Source: Coriobacteriia bacterium
GTDB taxonomy: Bacteria > Actinomycetota > Coriobacteriia > WRKU01 > WQUG01
Length of the DNA: 64,000 bases
Direction: 5' to 3'
NCBI GenBank assembly: GCA_009779855.1
Contig: WRBC01000002.1
Coordinates: forward strand, 1 to 64,000
Below, piece after piece: positions 52,315-61,014 of this stretch. The notes beneath the pieces were generated by a model. It saw only the letters and a list, made by a program, of their open reading frames with translations. It was not told the DNA's origin and made no database searches. The position numbers were made by a program, and so were the translations under genes. Position 1 is the first letter of the stretch; every line of letters starts with the position of its first letter.

Positions 52315-52472
52315 GAATCTCCAGGCACCGTTTGGGTACTTTCATCGTCTTAGGCATTTCTGCGAGCAGTCTTCTGCGCGATTATTCTTTGCTGATAAAC
52401 TTTTTTCAAAATTCCCCATATGTTCTATTGACGGCATATATAGTGTGAGTTAATCTACATAGGCTCAATATC

Positions 52473-52500
52473 TTGTGGTTGAGCATGAACTAGATACAAT
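52473..52500 (+). promoter_or_regulatory. nrdJ promoter
   Basis: TTGTGG (52473-52478) and TACAAT (52495-52500) have 16-nt spacing. Transcription from near 52507 leaves about 13 nt before the ATG at 52520, which excludes the upstream in-frame start at 52475. Confidence 0.55.
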
Positions 52501-52519
52501 AAAGCTGGGAAGGGTTCTC

Positions 52520-54859
52520 ATGACGAAAAAGACAGACAAGAAGGCGACAAAATCCACAAAAATGACTACGCCAAAATACGATAGAGCAATTGATAAGAGA
52601 ATCAAACCTAATGCACTTACGGTACTTGAGCGTCGCTACTTGAAGAAAGATGACAACGGTAAGCCCGTAGAAGAAGTTGCTGATATGTTCATCCGTGTTG
52701 CCGAAAATATTGCCAGCGCAGAAAAGGTCTGGGGTGCCAGTGATCAAGAGGTTGCTGACCTTGCGCTGGAATATTATGACCTGATGACGAATCTTGAGTT
52801 TTTACCGAACTCTCCCACGCTTATGAACGCAGGGCGTGACCTGCAGCAATTGTCAGCCTGTTTTGTTTTGCCTATAGGTGACTCGATGGAAGAGATCTTT
52901 GAGGCTGTGCGCAATACGGCCCTGATTCACAAATCAGGCGGAGGAACAGGTTTCTCTTTCTCGCGTCTGCGTCCCAGTGGCGATAATGTGCGCACTACAC
53001 AGGGCGTATCGTCTGGGCCAATTTCTTTCATGAAGGTTTTTAACCAGGCGACTGAGGCTGTGAAGCAAGGGGGTACGCGTCGCGGCGCAAACATGGGCGT
53101 GCTGCGCATTGATCATCCCAACATTATGGACTTCATTACCTGTAAGCGTGAGGGTAACGACTTCGACAATTTCAATATCAGTGTTGCATTAACAGAGGAT
53201 TTTATGGAGGCCGTGCGCGCAGGCAAGAACTATACTTTGCGTAATCCTCGCAGTGGTGAACCAGCGGGCGAATTAGATGCTGCAGAGGTATATTCGACTA
53301 TTGTCGATCTGGCCTGGGCAACAGGGGATCCTGGGATTATCTTTATTGATCGTATCAATCGCGCAAATCCAACCCCAGACTTAGGCGAATTTGAAGCAAC
53401 TAATCCCTGTGGCGAGCAACCCTTGCTGCCTTATGAGGCCTGTAATTTAGGTTCAATCAACCTGTCTAACATGGTCACACCTGTCACTGCAGGTGGTAAA
53501 GAAGGCGTAGAGCTGGACTGGGACAAATTGCGCGAAACCGTCCACAAATCAATTCGCTTTCTTGATGACGTAATTGAAGTCAATAAGTACCCACTGTCAG
53601 AGATTGATGAACTGGCACGGGGTAATCGTAAGGTGGGCCTAGGAGTCATGGGCTGGGCAGACCTGCTTATTATGCTAGGGATTGCTTACGACAGTGAGGA
53701 CGCGGTAAATCTGGCTGACCTTGTTATGGGCTTCATTAATGATGAGGCGAAGGTAGCATCACGTGAACTAGCGAAGACACGCGGCGCTTTTCCAAACTAC
53801 AAGGGAAGCATCTATGATACCCCTGGTGCTGAGCCTATTCGCAACGCAACAGTGACCACTATAGCGCCAACAGGAACGCTGTCGATCATTGCTAGCTGCT
53901 CATCAGGCGTTGAGCCCCTGTTTGCAATCTCTTATGTGCGCAACGTTATGGACGATGACAAGCTGGTTGAGGTTAATCCACTTTTTGAAAAGATTGCCCG
54001 TAATCGTGGCTTTTATAGTGCGGAACTCATGGAGAAAATTGCAGAACACGGTGGCTGTGCGGACTTAGATGAGGTCCCAGAGGACTTACGCAAGGTTTTC
54101 GTAACGGCACATGATATTAGTCCAGAGTGGCACATTCGTATGCAGGCAGCGTTCCAGGATCATGTTGATAATGCAGTATCGAAAACGGTGAACTTTGCCA
54201 ATTATGCAACTGCCGAAGACGTGCGTCTAGTTTATGACCTTGCCTATAAACTAGGGGTCAAGGGTGTAACGATCTACCGTGACGGATCAAAAGACGCGCA
54301 GGTACTCACGACGGGTGCAACCGCAAAGATGAGCAATGAGCCCTTAGATTCAGATGATAGCGCGCATTTTGGCGAGATTGAACCGCGCCCACGTCCTGAC
54401 GTGACCATGGGCCGTACTGAAAAGGTTGTGACAGGTTGCGGTAATCTTTACGTGACAGTGAACTGGGATGATACGGGTATTTGTGAAGTCTTTACCCAAA
54501 TGGGCAAGAGTGGCGGTTGTGCTGCTTCGCAGATGGAGGCGCTTTCTCGTATGATTTCAGCAAGTTTGCGTGCAGGTATGGATCCAGCTTCGCTTGTAGT
54601 GCAGCTGCGTGGCATTCGTTGCCCTTCGCCAATGTGGGTACAGGGTGGTGGAATGGTACTTTCTTGTGCAGATGCGATTGGTATTGCCATGGAGCACGCT
54701 ATCGAATTTGCGGCTACAGGTAAAGTGTCAAATGGCGTAAGTCGTCATATTGATGCCCTGGATAATAAAGCAGGAGCTTGTCCCGAATGCGGAAGCTCGC
54801 TCGAGCACGAGTCAGGCTGCCATGTATGCAGGTCATGCGGCTACTCAAAGTGTGCTTAA
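52520..54859 (+). CDS. nrdJ: Adenosylcobalamin-dependent (class II) ribonucleoside-diphosphate reductase
   Basis: Makes deoxyribonucleotides using a B12-generated thiyl radical, so it works with or without oxygen. The 779-residue protein shows SGGGTGFSFSRLRP, the catalytic region NPCGEQPLLPYEACNLGSINL with the active cysteine, and TTIAPTGTLSIIA. The C-terminal CxxC zinc-like module (CPECGSSLEHESGCHVCRSCG) also holds the cysteines that thioredoxin re-reduces. I start at the ATG at 52520, behind GGAAGGG, because the promoter boxes overlap the longer frame. A basic Lys/Thr-rich N-terminus precedes the core. No nrdR or other reductase is nearby. Confidence 0.95.
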   Translation: MTKKTDKKATKSTKMTTPKYDRAIDKRIKPNALTVLERRYLKKDDNGKPVEEVADMFIRVAENIASAEKVWGASDQEVADLALEYYDLMTNLEFLPNSPTLMNAGRDLQQLSACFVLPIGDSMEEIFEAVRNTALIHKSGGGTGFSFSRLRPSGDNVRTTQGVSSGPISFMKVFNQATEAVKQGGTRRGANMGVLRIDHPNIMDFITCKREGNDFDNFNISVALTEDFMEAVRAGKNYTLRNPRSGEPAGELDAAEVYSTIVDLAWATGDPGIIFIDRINRANPTPDLGEFEATNPCGEQPLLPYEACNLGSINLSNMVTPVTAGGKEGVELDWDKLRETVHKSIRFLDDVIEVNKYPLSEIDELARGNRKVGLGVMGWADLLIMLGIAYDSEDAVNLADLVMGFINDEAKVASRELAKTRGAFPNYKGSIYDTPGAEPIRNATVTTIAPTGTLSIIASCSSGVEPLFAISYVRNVMDDDKLVEVNPLFEKIARNRGFYSAELMEKIAEHGGCADLDEVPEDLRKVFVTAHDISPEWHIRMQAAFQDHVDNAVSKTVNFANYATAEDVRLVYDLAYKLGVKGVTIYRDGSKDAQVLTTGATAKMSNEPLDSDDSAHFGEIEPRPRPDVTMGRTEKVVTGCGNLYVTVNWDDTGICEVFTQMGKSGGCAASQMEALSRMISASLRAGMDPASLVVQLRGIRCPSPMWVQGGGMVLSCADAIGIAMEHAIEFAATGKVSNGVSRHIDALDNKAGACPECGSSLEHESGCHVCRSCGYSKCA

Positions 54860-54863
54860 AGTG

Positions 54864-54900
54864 CACCCTAAAGGGACCCCTGTTCCTTTAGGGTGATTTC
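54864..54900 (+). terminator. Terminator after nrdJ
   Basis: CACCCTAAAGGG (54864-54875) pairs with TCCTTTAGGGTG (54884-54895) over about 12 bp, one pair being a G-U wobble, followed by ATTTC. The T run is short but the stem is strong. Confidence 0.7.
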
Positions 54901-55015
54901 GCAAGTATCAATTAGCAATTAGTCGATTAATTTGTTACAATATATGGGTTATTTGTTCGGATGCTATAGTCCTGTGTGATGGACGTAGCTGGTTCCACGA
55001 TTTAGTGAGGTTTTT

Positions 55016-56215
55016 ATGAGAAAAGGTTTGACCAAATTTGCGCTAATTCTTAGTTTAGCGCTTGTCATGAGTCTGGGTGTGGCTATTCCTGCACTTGCAG
55101 ATCCGGGCACTCCGCCAATGACAACAACCCTAACTAAGAATCTAGTTATGCCAGATGGTGTGACTGTTCCTGCTGGAGGAATGACCTTCAACTTTAATTT
55201 TGCAGCACAGGGTTCAGCACCTGCTATCGCTAACCAGTCTGTAACTATCCCGGCAGGTAGCGTTGGCACTACTGCAACAGCAACACTCAACCTACTTCCT
55301 GTTCTTGAGCCACTTACGGCCACTACAGGTCTAAATGCTGGCTACTATGACTGGATTGTGACTGAGGTTGTTCCTACTCCTAACCCATCAGCGGCTGGCG
55401 TAACCTATGACACTTCGTCATTTCGTCTAAGAGTGCACTTTGCAAACGTTGCACCTACACCTCCAAACACTGAGTACACGCTAAGAGTTGCAGCGGTTGA
55501 GGTGTTTACTATTACTCCAGGTTCTCCTGCCAATACGTACACAAAGACTTTGGACGGATTGGTATTTACTAACTACTTCAATCCAACAACAGACCCAAAC
55601 TTCCCAGCACTTAGAGTTGGAAAAACTATCACAAATCGTGAAAATGCAAACCTAAGTACGCTCTTTACTTTTGACTTGGCTCTTTCAGCACCTGCTACGG
55701 GGGTACCAAGTGGCAGTAATATTGCCGATTTGCCTGCACCGCTTACGGGCACTATCATGAATGCGGATGGTCCAGTTGCTGGAGCAGATTTAGCTGGCAG
55801 AACAAACCCTGTTGCTTTCACTGCAGGAGAAGCCACTTTTCAGCTGCGTGATGGTGAATGGCTAGAGATTCCTGTTCTTCCAGCAGGTTCGACATACACT
55901 CTTACTGAAAGTGCAGCGGATGAGTTTGCTCCAAGCGTAATCGTTACCGTGGGCGGAACTTCGCGTGCAGCACAGACTCCTACCCCGGTAGGCGGAACAA
56001 CAGTTGGTCTTCCTTTGACCATTGATCCTGTTGGCGTGATTGGTAATGTGGGCGCCAATAGTGCAGAGTTTACCAATGCTCATGCCTTTGTGCCTCCAGC
56101 AGGTCTTGTTATGGACAACCTGCCGCTATTGGCTATCATCGTGGGTGCTGCACTTCTAGCATTGCTAGCAGCGTCACGTAATCGCAGAAGAATCGAAGAG
56201 GTTCCCGTAGCTTAG
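55016..56215 (+). CDS. Stand-alone pilin-like surface protein
   Basis: The 399-residue protein has a signal peptide (1-28, LALVMSLGVAIPALA), an N-terminal beta domain (about 30-190) and a second Ig-like domain (about 195-350) containing LRVGKTITNREN, TYTLTES and a DGEWLEIPVLPAGS turn. It ends in PPAG (360-363), a hydrophobic helix and SRNRRRIEE. Order, signal peptide and anchor match pilin 1 of the main locus (28522-29889), so they are paralogues. There is no sortase beside it; it must rely on the class B sortase at 31382 or another elsewhere. A GTGAGG site precedes the ATG, and a TTACAAT box lies about 80 nt upstream. A terminator follows. Confidence 0.82.
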   Translation: MRKGLTKFALILSLALVMSLGVAIPALADPGTPPMTTTLTKNLVMPDGVTVPAGGMTFNFNFAAQGSAPAIANQSVTIPAGSVGTTATATLNLLPVLEPLTATTGLNAGYYDWIVTEVVPTPNPSAAGVTYDTSSFRLRVHFANVAPTPPNTEYTLRVAAVEVFTITPGSPANTYTKTLDGLVFTNYFNPTTDPNFPALRVGKTITNRENANLSTLFTFDLALSAPATGVPSGSNIADLPAPLTGTIMNADGPVAGADLAGRTNPVAFTAGEATFQLRDGEWLEIPVLPAGSTYTLTESAADEFAPSVIVTVGGTSRAAQTPTPVGGTTVGLPLTIDPVGVIGNVGANSAEFTNAHAFVPPAGLVMDNLPLLAIIVGAALLALLAASRNRRRIEEVPVA

Positions 56216-56272
56216 TATGCCCAGGGTAACCTAAAGATTCATATAGTCTTAATCTAGACTTAAGGCGAATCA

Positions 56273-56306
56273 AAGAGGAGTGGTCGAACAGACCACTCCT
56301 CTTTTT
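56273..56306 (+). terminator. Terminator after the stand-alone pilin
   Basis: A perfect 13-bp stem AAGAGGAGTGGTC (56273-56285) / GACCACTCCTCTT (56291-56303) with loop GAACA and a T5 tail. Confidence 0.9.
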
Positions 56307-56315
56307 ACTTTGCGG

Positions 56316-56321
56316 TATGAT
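56316..56321 (+). promoter_or_regulatory. -10 box for a probably leaderless mRNA
   Basis: TATGAT ends exactly 6 nt before the ATG at 56328. The preceding bases belong to the terminator, so a normal -35 box is absent. No ribosome site is present. Confidence 0.45.
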
Positions 56322-56327
56322 TGAGCC

Positions 56328-57029
56328 ATGGCTAACAACACTGAAAACAAACACAATGCTCAAAACAGGCAGCAGATAGATATTAATGCAGACATCGGTG
56401 CAGGTTTTGAAGGGGAAAATAGCGCGCATGACGAAAAGATTGTAAAGCGTGTGACAAGCGTCAACATTGCTTGTGGATTTCACGGGGGCGATCCTGCGGT
56501 TATGCAGCGAAGTGTCGACTTTGCTGCAAAGTCTGCCGTAGCTATTGGTGCTCATGTAGGGCTGCCTGACTTGATGGGCCTCGTTGCAAGTCCTCGTAAG
56601 GTTTCAGCCAAAAAAACCTATACTCAAGTACTGTATCAACTAGGCGCACTGAGTGCTTTTGCAAAGGCAAAGGGTAAAAAGCTTCAGCATATAAAGCTAC
56701 ACGGAACACTGTATGATGCCAGTGTGACTGACAAGGAACTGGCACAGGCAATTAGTGACGCAGTGCTGCGCTTTGACGAAGGGCTTATTCTGTTAGGTCC
56801 TTCAGGAAGTGAATTGCTTGCTGTGGGAGAGGTTGCAGGATTACGTACGGCTACAGAAGCCTTAATTGGCTCGGCTGAAGAACTGACGAAAGACCTCAGC
56901 AGTGGCATCGACTCAATTAGCGTAGATGCTAGCGAGCCTTATGCCGTAAGGCTATTGGACGAACTTCATAGGACCTTGCACAAAGAGGAAGTTACTCTTT
57001 ACCCGCTGCACATGCTTCCGAAGGATTAA
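56328..57029 (+). CDS. LamB/YcsF family protein, divergent (5-oxoprolinase subunit A-like)
   Basis: The 233-residue protein carries family landmarks: IDINADIGAGFEG, TSVNIACGFHGGDPAVM, AIGAHVGLPDLMG and IKLHGTLYD. PxpA of this family works with PxpBC to hydrolyse 5-oxoproline. Several usually invariant positions differ here: NCDxGE reads NADIGA, GAHPGYPD reads GAHVGLPD, and KPHGALYN reads KLHGTLYD. The usual segment with FADR before the C-terminus is not recognisable, and no pxpB or pxpC gene is near. The family is clear but the 5-oxoprolinase function is doubtful. The end overlaps the convergent CDF gene by 38 nt. Confidence 0.75.
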   Translation: MANNTENKHNAQNRQQIDINADIGAGFEGENSAHDEKIVKRVTSVNIACGFHGGDPAVMQRSVDFAAKSAVAIGAHVGLPDLMGLVASPRKVSAKKTYTQVLYQLGALSAFAKAKGKKLQHIKLHGTLYDASVTDKELAQAISDAVLRFDEGLILLGPSGSELLAVGEVAGLRTATEALIGSAEELTKDLSSGIDSISVDASEPYAVRLLDELHRTLHKEEVTLYPLHMLPKD

Positions 57030-57933
57030 CGTGAACCATACAATCTTTGACTTCTGGAATGCCTGCTTCAACATCTAGATGGATTTGCTCCGCGATGCTA
57101 TGTGCTTTATCTAGCGTGTAATCCCCTGGTAGACAAATCTCAATATCGACATAGATGCGGTCTCCAAAGATGCGCGTCATGATTTTGTCGACACCAACAG
57201 GCTCTTTGCGATCCAAAGCAATACTACGAATTTTTTCGTCAGTATCTGTTCCGGCACTTTTATCGGTGACTTGTCCAACAGCGCCAATGATGATTTCTAC
57301 TCCTGTTTTTATGACAAGTACCGCTATAAGCAGGCTTGCTATAGGGTCTGCGATAGGAACGCCTAGTTGAGCTGCTGCAATCCCTATGAATACTCCGAAA
57401 GTGGCTAATGCATCTGCACCGTGATCGGCAGCAGCAGCAGCTAACACGTCACTACGATATTTCTTAGAGCGTGCTTTCGTGAAAAGATACATAAAGGACT
57501 TGAAGGCGATAACTCCTGCAGCAACCCATAGTGCCGCTGGGTCGGGCGCTTCGAGACCGTAGCGGGCTCCTTGCCAGATTTTTTGTATCCCGTCAAAGCC
57601 AATAAAGAGTCCAACTAGGGTAACAACAACCCCTATAAGCATGGTAACAAGACTTTCGAAACGCTCGTAACCGTAGGGATGTTTGTCATCTGCTTCTTTG
57701 CCAGCCAAGCGTACGCCCAGCACGACAACAATGCCGAAAAACACATCGCTGGCGCTGTTTACCGCATCAGATATAAGCGCGGTAGATCCCGCCAGAATAC
57801 CTGTGATGCCTTTTATAGCAGCAAGAGCAATATTAGAGAGCAGGGTAAGGACAGTAATCTTGAGCACCCCAAGACGGGCAGACTCTCTACTAAGGGTTTC
57901 GGCCTTTCCTATGTCACTGTTGGATGCATTCAT
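56992..57933 (-). CDS. Cation diffusion facilitator metal transporter
   Basis: An H+-coupled exporter of divalent metals (Zn, Fe or Mn). The 313-residue protein has six helices (about 24-190) and a C-terminal cytoplasmic ferredoxin-like domain (about 215-300). The metal site helices read DAVNSASD (56-63) and DHGAD (169-173). The loop DKHPYGYERFE is the family hallmark. The Asp-rich first motif without His argues against a pure Zn exporter and for Mn/Fe-type specificity, an inference only. No ribosome site is visible before the ATG. It is convergent with the LamB/YcsF gene, with a 38-nt overlap of coding ends. Confidence 0.9.
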   Translation of the reverse strand: MNASNSDIGKAETLSRESARLGVLKITVLTLLSNIALAAIKGITGILAGSTALISDAVNSASDVFFGIVVVLGVRLAGKEADDKHPYGYERFESLVTMLIGVVVTLVGLFIGFDGIQKIWQGARYGLEAPDPAALWVAAGVIAFKSFMYLFTKARSKKYRSDVLAAAAADHGADALATFGVFIGIAAAQLGVPIADPIASLLIAVLVIKTGVEIIIGAVGQVTDKSAGTDTDEKIRSIALDRKEPVGVDKIMTRIFGDRIYVDIEICLPGDYTLDKAHSIAEQIHLDVEAGIPEVKDCMVHVNPSEACAAGKE

Positions 57934-58043
57934 GGCAGGTAGATAGTATCATGCAGCGTAGCCATCAGTCACCATTAATAAGGTTAGAAGACGACGGGGT
58001 CAGAAGAAGACACTGTTCAAGTAGGATAAATGTGAAAGGCTAA

Positions 58044-59015
58044 CTAGGCTACGGGCACCTTAACGGTAAAAATACTACCGACTCCTAGCTCTGACTGAAG
58101 AGAGATATCGCCCTTCCAGCGTTCTGAGGCCTTTTTCACCAGGGCGAGACCTAGTCCTGTGCCCCCATTATCGCGACTTCTGCTACGGTCTGCTCGATAA
58201 AAACGCTCGAAAACATGTGCTTGGTCATGGGCCGCTATGCCTTCGCCGGTATCATGCAGTTCAAGTATCCACATTTCTTTATCCGTGCAAAGACCTACCT
58301 TTAAAGTGATATGCCCTTCTTTTGTATAATGCAATGCATTATCAAGCAAGTTATCCAAGATGATGCTCAAATCGGTGGGCGATATTTTTGCGAGTAATGC
58401 GGTGCCTAAGCTTTCGTCAAAGTGCACTTCTAGTTCAAGATCTTTTGTCTTAGCCGTCCTTTTGGGCATGATGACCGAACTATTAATGGCAGCACGCAGG
58501 TCACTGACGCTATCAGAGTCAGGATTTTCGTCAAACCTAGATAGATCAAGCAAGTCTTCTGTAAGGGCGCGCATACGGCTGGTCTCGACCTTAATGTGCT
58601 GAATAAACTCCTGTGCAGCCTTGGGATTATCGTCTTGTAGCGCCATCTGCAGTGCATCACCCAGAGCTTCGATGCCTGCCAGTGGAGTCTTGAGCTCATG
58701 ACTAGCGGCAGCAATAAAGTCTGTCTGCATGTGCTCTAGACGGGTTTCTTTGCGGGCTTGCTCGGCCTTACTAGTTAAACCCTTAGATGCAGAAAGTTTT
58801 GATTCAAGTGTAGACTGTGTTACCTCTAGGTGCTGAACTTCGGTTTGTAGCTCAGCTTTTGTACGCGTAAAATTCTTAGCAATGGACAGCAGGGCAGGGT
58901 CTTCAAAGCGTGCTTGTCCCCTTGGAGGAGTGTGTGCATTTTCCCCGCTCATATCCTGAAGTTGTCTTAGTTCATCATGGGGGACTAAGTGCCACTTTAA
59001 GAACTTCACTGACAA
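58044..59015 (-). CDS. PhoR-like sensor histidine kinase without membrane segments
   Basis: The 323-residue kinase has a coiled coil (about 48-98), a HisKA box with H106 in AAASHELKTPLAG, and a HATPase domain with N box DNLLDNALHY, G1 DTGEGIA, F box FERFYR and G2 GGTGLGLALVKK. I find no hydrophobic segment, so it is cytosolic, whereas PhoR and SenX3 are normally membrane-bound. It starts 7 nt after the response regulator, with TTG at 59015 or possibly GTG at 59009, which is better spaced from AAGGG. The pst operon is divergent, so it most likely senses phosphate status through the Pst transporter or PhoU. Confidence 0.88.
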   Translation of the reverse strand: MSVKFLKWHLVPHDELRQLQDMSGENAHTPPRGQARFEDPALLSIAKNFTRTKAELQTEVQHLEVTQSTLESKLSASKGLTSKAEQARKETRLEHMQTDFIAAASHELKTPLAGIEALGDALQMALQDDNPKAAQEFIQHIKVETSRMRALTEDLLDLSRFDENPDSDSVSDLRAAINSSVIMPKRTAKTKDLELEVHFDESLGTALLAKISPTDLSIILDNLLDNALHYTKEGHITLKVGLCTDKEMWILELHDTGEGIAAHDQAHVFERFYRADRSRSRDNGGTGLGLALVKKASERWKGDISLQSELGVGSIFTVKVPVA

Positions 59016-59022
59016 TCAGCCC

Positions 59023-59823
59023 TTACTTGCTAGCCTCAGCGTCGGCTTCAAAGCGGTAACCAACACCATGGATGGTACGTAGATAATGCGAAGCTCCGCA
59101 GTCTGCAAGTAGCGCGCGCAGACGTCTAATGTGCACATCAATCGTGCGTGAGGAATGCAGATAATCCTGTCCCCAGACTTTCTCAGACAACTCCTTGCGT
59201 GTTAATGCCTCCTGTGGTCTGCTTGCAAGCATGTATAGTAGCGCGAACTCTTTTGCCCTTAGAGGGAGCACAGTGCCGTCTATAGATACCTCATGTTTAG
59301 CAGGGTCAATAATCAGCTCACTGTTACTTTCACCGTTTTGAGGACTTGTCTCATCAGAGCTAGGAGAAAAGAAAAAGTGCAGCTTTGCAGGCTTTTCTTC
59401 TTTTTCTTGTGATGTGCTATCGCCACTGCGGCTGCTACGTCTTAGGTTTGCATGAACTCTCATGAGTAGCTCATCTAGTGAAAAAGGTTTACTTACGTAG
59501 TCGTCTGCTCCCAGTCGCAATCCTGCAATACGATCCGTTGTTTCGCCTAGCGCACTAATCATGATAATGGCAACATCATTGCCAGCTTGACGTAGTTCTT
59601 CACAAATGTCATGTCCGCTTTTGCTGGGAAGCATGATATCTAACAGTATTAGATCTGGATTAAAATCGAGCACTGCAGAGACAGCTTCTTTTCCACTCTC
59701 TAGAGTTTTAACGTTGAAACCTTCACGACGTAGTGCAAACTCGACGCTATTGCGAATCGCAAAGTCATCTTCAATAAGTAAGATGCGTCGTGGTTCCTCA
59801 TGTGTGTCTTTTTTCTGTTTCAT
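59023..59823 (-). CDS. PhoB/PhoP-like response regulator
   Basis: The 266-residue OmpR/PhoB-type regulator has a receiver domain (about 12-130) with the acidic pair D19-D20 (IEDD), phosphoacceptor D62 in LLDIMLP and K112 in SKPFS. A winged-helix DNA-binding domain follows (about 170-262: RAKEFALLYMLASRPQEALTRKEL, RTIDVHIRRLR, TIHGVGYRFE). The linker of about 40 residues between them (rich in Ser, Glu and Lys) is much longer than in PhoB. It lies divergent from pstS across a region of TTAACA repeats, so it probably controls the pst operon and itself. The cognate kinase follows. Confidence 0.9.
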   Translation of the reverse strand: MKQKKDTHEEPRRILLIEDDFAIRNSVEFALRREGFNVKTLESGKEAVSAVLDFNPDLILLDIMLPSKSGHDICEELRQAGNDVAIIMISALGETTDRIAGLRLGADDYVSKPFSLDELLMRVHANLRRSSRSGDSTSQEKEEKPAKLHFFFSPSSDETSPQNGESNSELIIDPAKHEVSIDGTVLPLRAKEFALLYMLASRPQEALTRKELSEKVWGQDYLHSSRTIDVHIRRLRALLADCGASHYLRTIHGVGYRFEADAEASK

Positions 59824-59884
59824 ATAGCTATGGTCTCATGATTAAAGGTGCTTGACAAAGAAAATTGTACTGCAAAAATGACAT

Positions 59885-59932
59885 CTAACAATTTTTTAAC
59901 AAGCACTTCTAAGTTTTAACACTCAGCTAACA
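59885..59932. promoter_or_regulatory. Pho boxes between the regulator and pstS
   Basis: Four direct repeats are visible: CTAACA (59885-59890), TTAACA (59896-59901), TTAACA (59916-59921) and CTAACA (59927-59932). Within each pair the starts are 11 nt apart, which is the spacing known for PhoP boxes of Bacillus (TTAACA-like hexamers with about 5-nt gaps). They sit about 95-140 nt before the pstS start and likely replace its -35 box. A TACAAT on the minus strand near 59864-59869 may serve the regulator gene. Confidence 0.6.
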
Positions 59933-60025
59933 CCGTAGCCCCTTTCTTCTTTCACAATACTTACCTATGCATGCTTTTGATGTGCAGAAAACTGTTTTAG
60001 ATACCAGGAAAGGTAAGGACGTAAC

Positions 60026-60925
60026 GTGAGAAGACTTAATCTCAAAGCTAGTTTAAAGGCACTAACGCTCGTGCTGGCACTTGTACTGAGTTTTAGCATT
60101 GTGGCATTAGTTGGTTGTAACAATGAAAATGGTGATGACGTAGAAGTAAATGGCGGTGACACCGACGCAGCACTAAGCGGAACGCTTACCATCGAGGGGT
60201 CAGACACCATGGTAAATATTGCTCAGGCCTGGGCAGAGCAGTTCATGGATGAAAATCCAGAAGTTATGATTACCATTCGTGGCGGCGGATCAGGTGCAGG
60301 AATCGCATCTCTTATCAATGGTACTGTCGACTTTTCACTGTCAAGCCGTGATGTACGTCCATCGGAGTTTGAAGATGGTGAAGCGGCTGGCGTAGAAATC
60401 ATTGAAAATACTACCTCCTATGACGGTATTGCAGTGATTGTTAATCCAGAGTCAGGAATGACAGATATTAGTAAAGATAATTTAGGAAAAGTCTACCGTG
60501 GCGAGATTACAAATTGGTCAGAGGTAGGCGGAGATGATCTAGAGATTGTTCTATTAGGTCGCGATAGTGCATCAGGTACCTTTGCCTTTTTCCAGGAAGT
60601 TATCGTTGGCGAAGATGAAGATTATTCACAGTCGATGAGGAATATCCAGACCAACATGGGCATCGTGACAGAGGTGCAGAATAACCCCGGAGCTGTTGGT
60701 TATGTAGGTATGGGTTATGTCACAGATGATGTCACCGTACTTGAAGTTGATGGAGTACTGGGAACAGTAGATGCCGTACGTGACGGAAGCTATGCTCTAG
60801 CACGTAGAATGCTTATGAATAGTGATGGTGTCCCAACAGGCCTTGCGGCTGCTTTCCTCGACTGGATTCAAGGACCAGAGGGTCAGGCGATTGTTGAAGA
60901 AGAAGGCTTCGTTCCCGTCAACTAG
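60026..60925 (+). CDS. pstS: Phosphate-binding lipoprotein PstS
   Basis: Captures phosphate outside the membrane for the PstCAB ABC importer. The 299-residue protein has a lipoprotein signal with lipobox LVGC (C31), then an acidic spacer. The mature PBP fold shows IEGSDTMVNIAQAW, RGGGSGAGIASLINGTVDFSLSSRDV, the region GRDSASGTFAFFQE with phosphate-contacting Ser residues, and GAVGYVGMGYV. The start is GTG with AGGTAAGGA upstream. Pho boxes precede it. pstC follows after an 89-nt gap. Confidence 0.95.
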   Translation: MRRLNLKASLKALTLVLALVLSFSIVALVGCNNENGDDVEVNGGDTDAALSGTLTIEGSDTMVNIAQAWAEQFMDENPEVMITIRGGGSGAGIASLINGTVDFSLSSRDVRPSEFEDGEAAGVEIIENTTSYDGIAVIVNPESGMTDISKDNLGKVYRGEITNWSEVGGDDLEIVLLGRDSASGTFAFFQEVIVGEDEDYSQSMRNIQTNMGIVTEVQNNPGAVGYVGMGYVTDDVTVLEVDGVLGTVDAVRDGSYALARRMLMNSDGVPTGLAAAFLDWIQGPEGQAIVEEEGFVPVN

Positions 60926-61014
60926 TGCAGATGGTTTTCTGTATGAACATTTTCCGAAATGCCTTAACGATATTTAGTAGCTTATACACTTTAAATTAGT
61001 AGATTGATGCAACT

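Noticed and set aside
52189-52519. Possible cobalamin riboswitch before the B12-dependent reductase gene
   Set aside because: I found no B12-box-like conserved core; the region holds only a terminator hairpin and a promoter whose start leaves a 13-nt leader.
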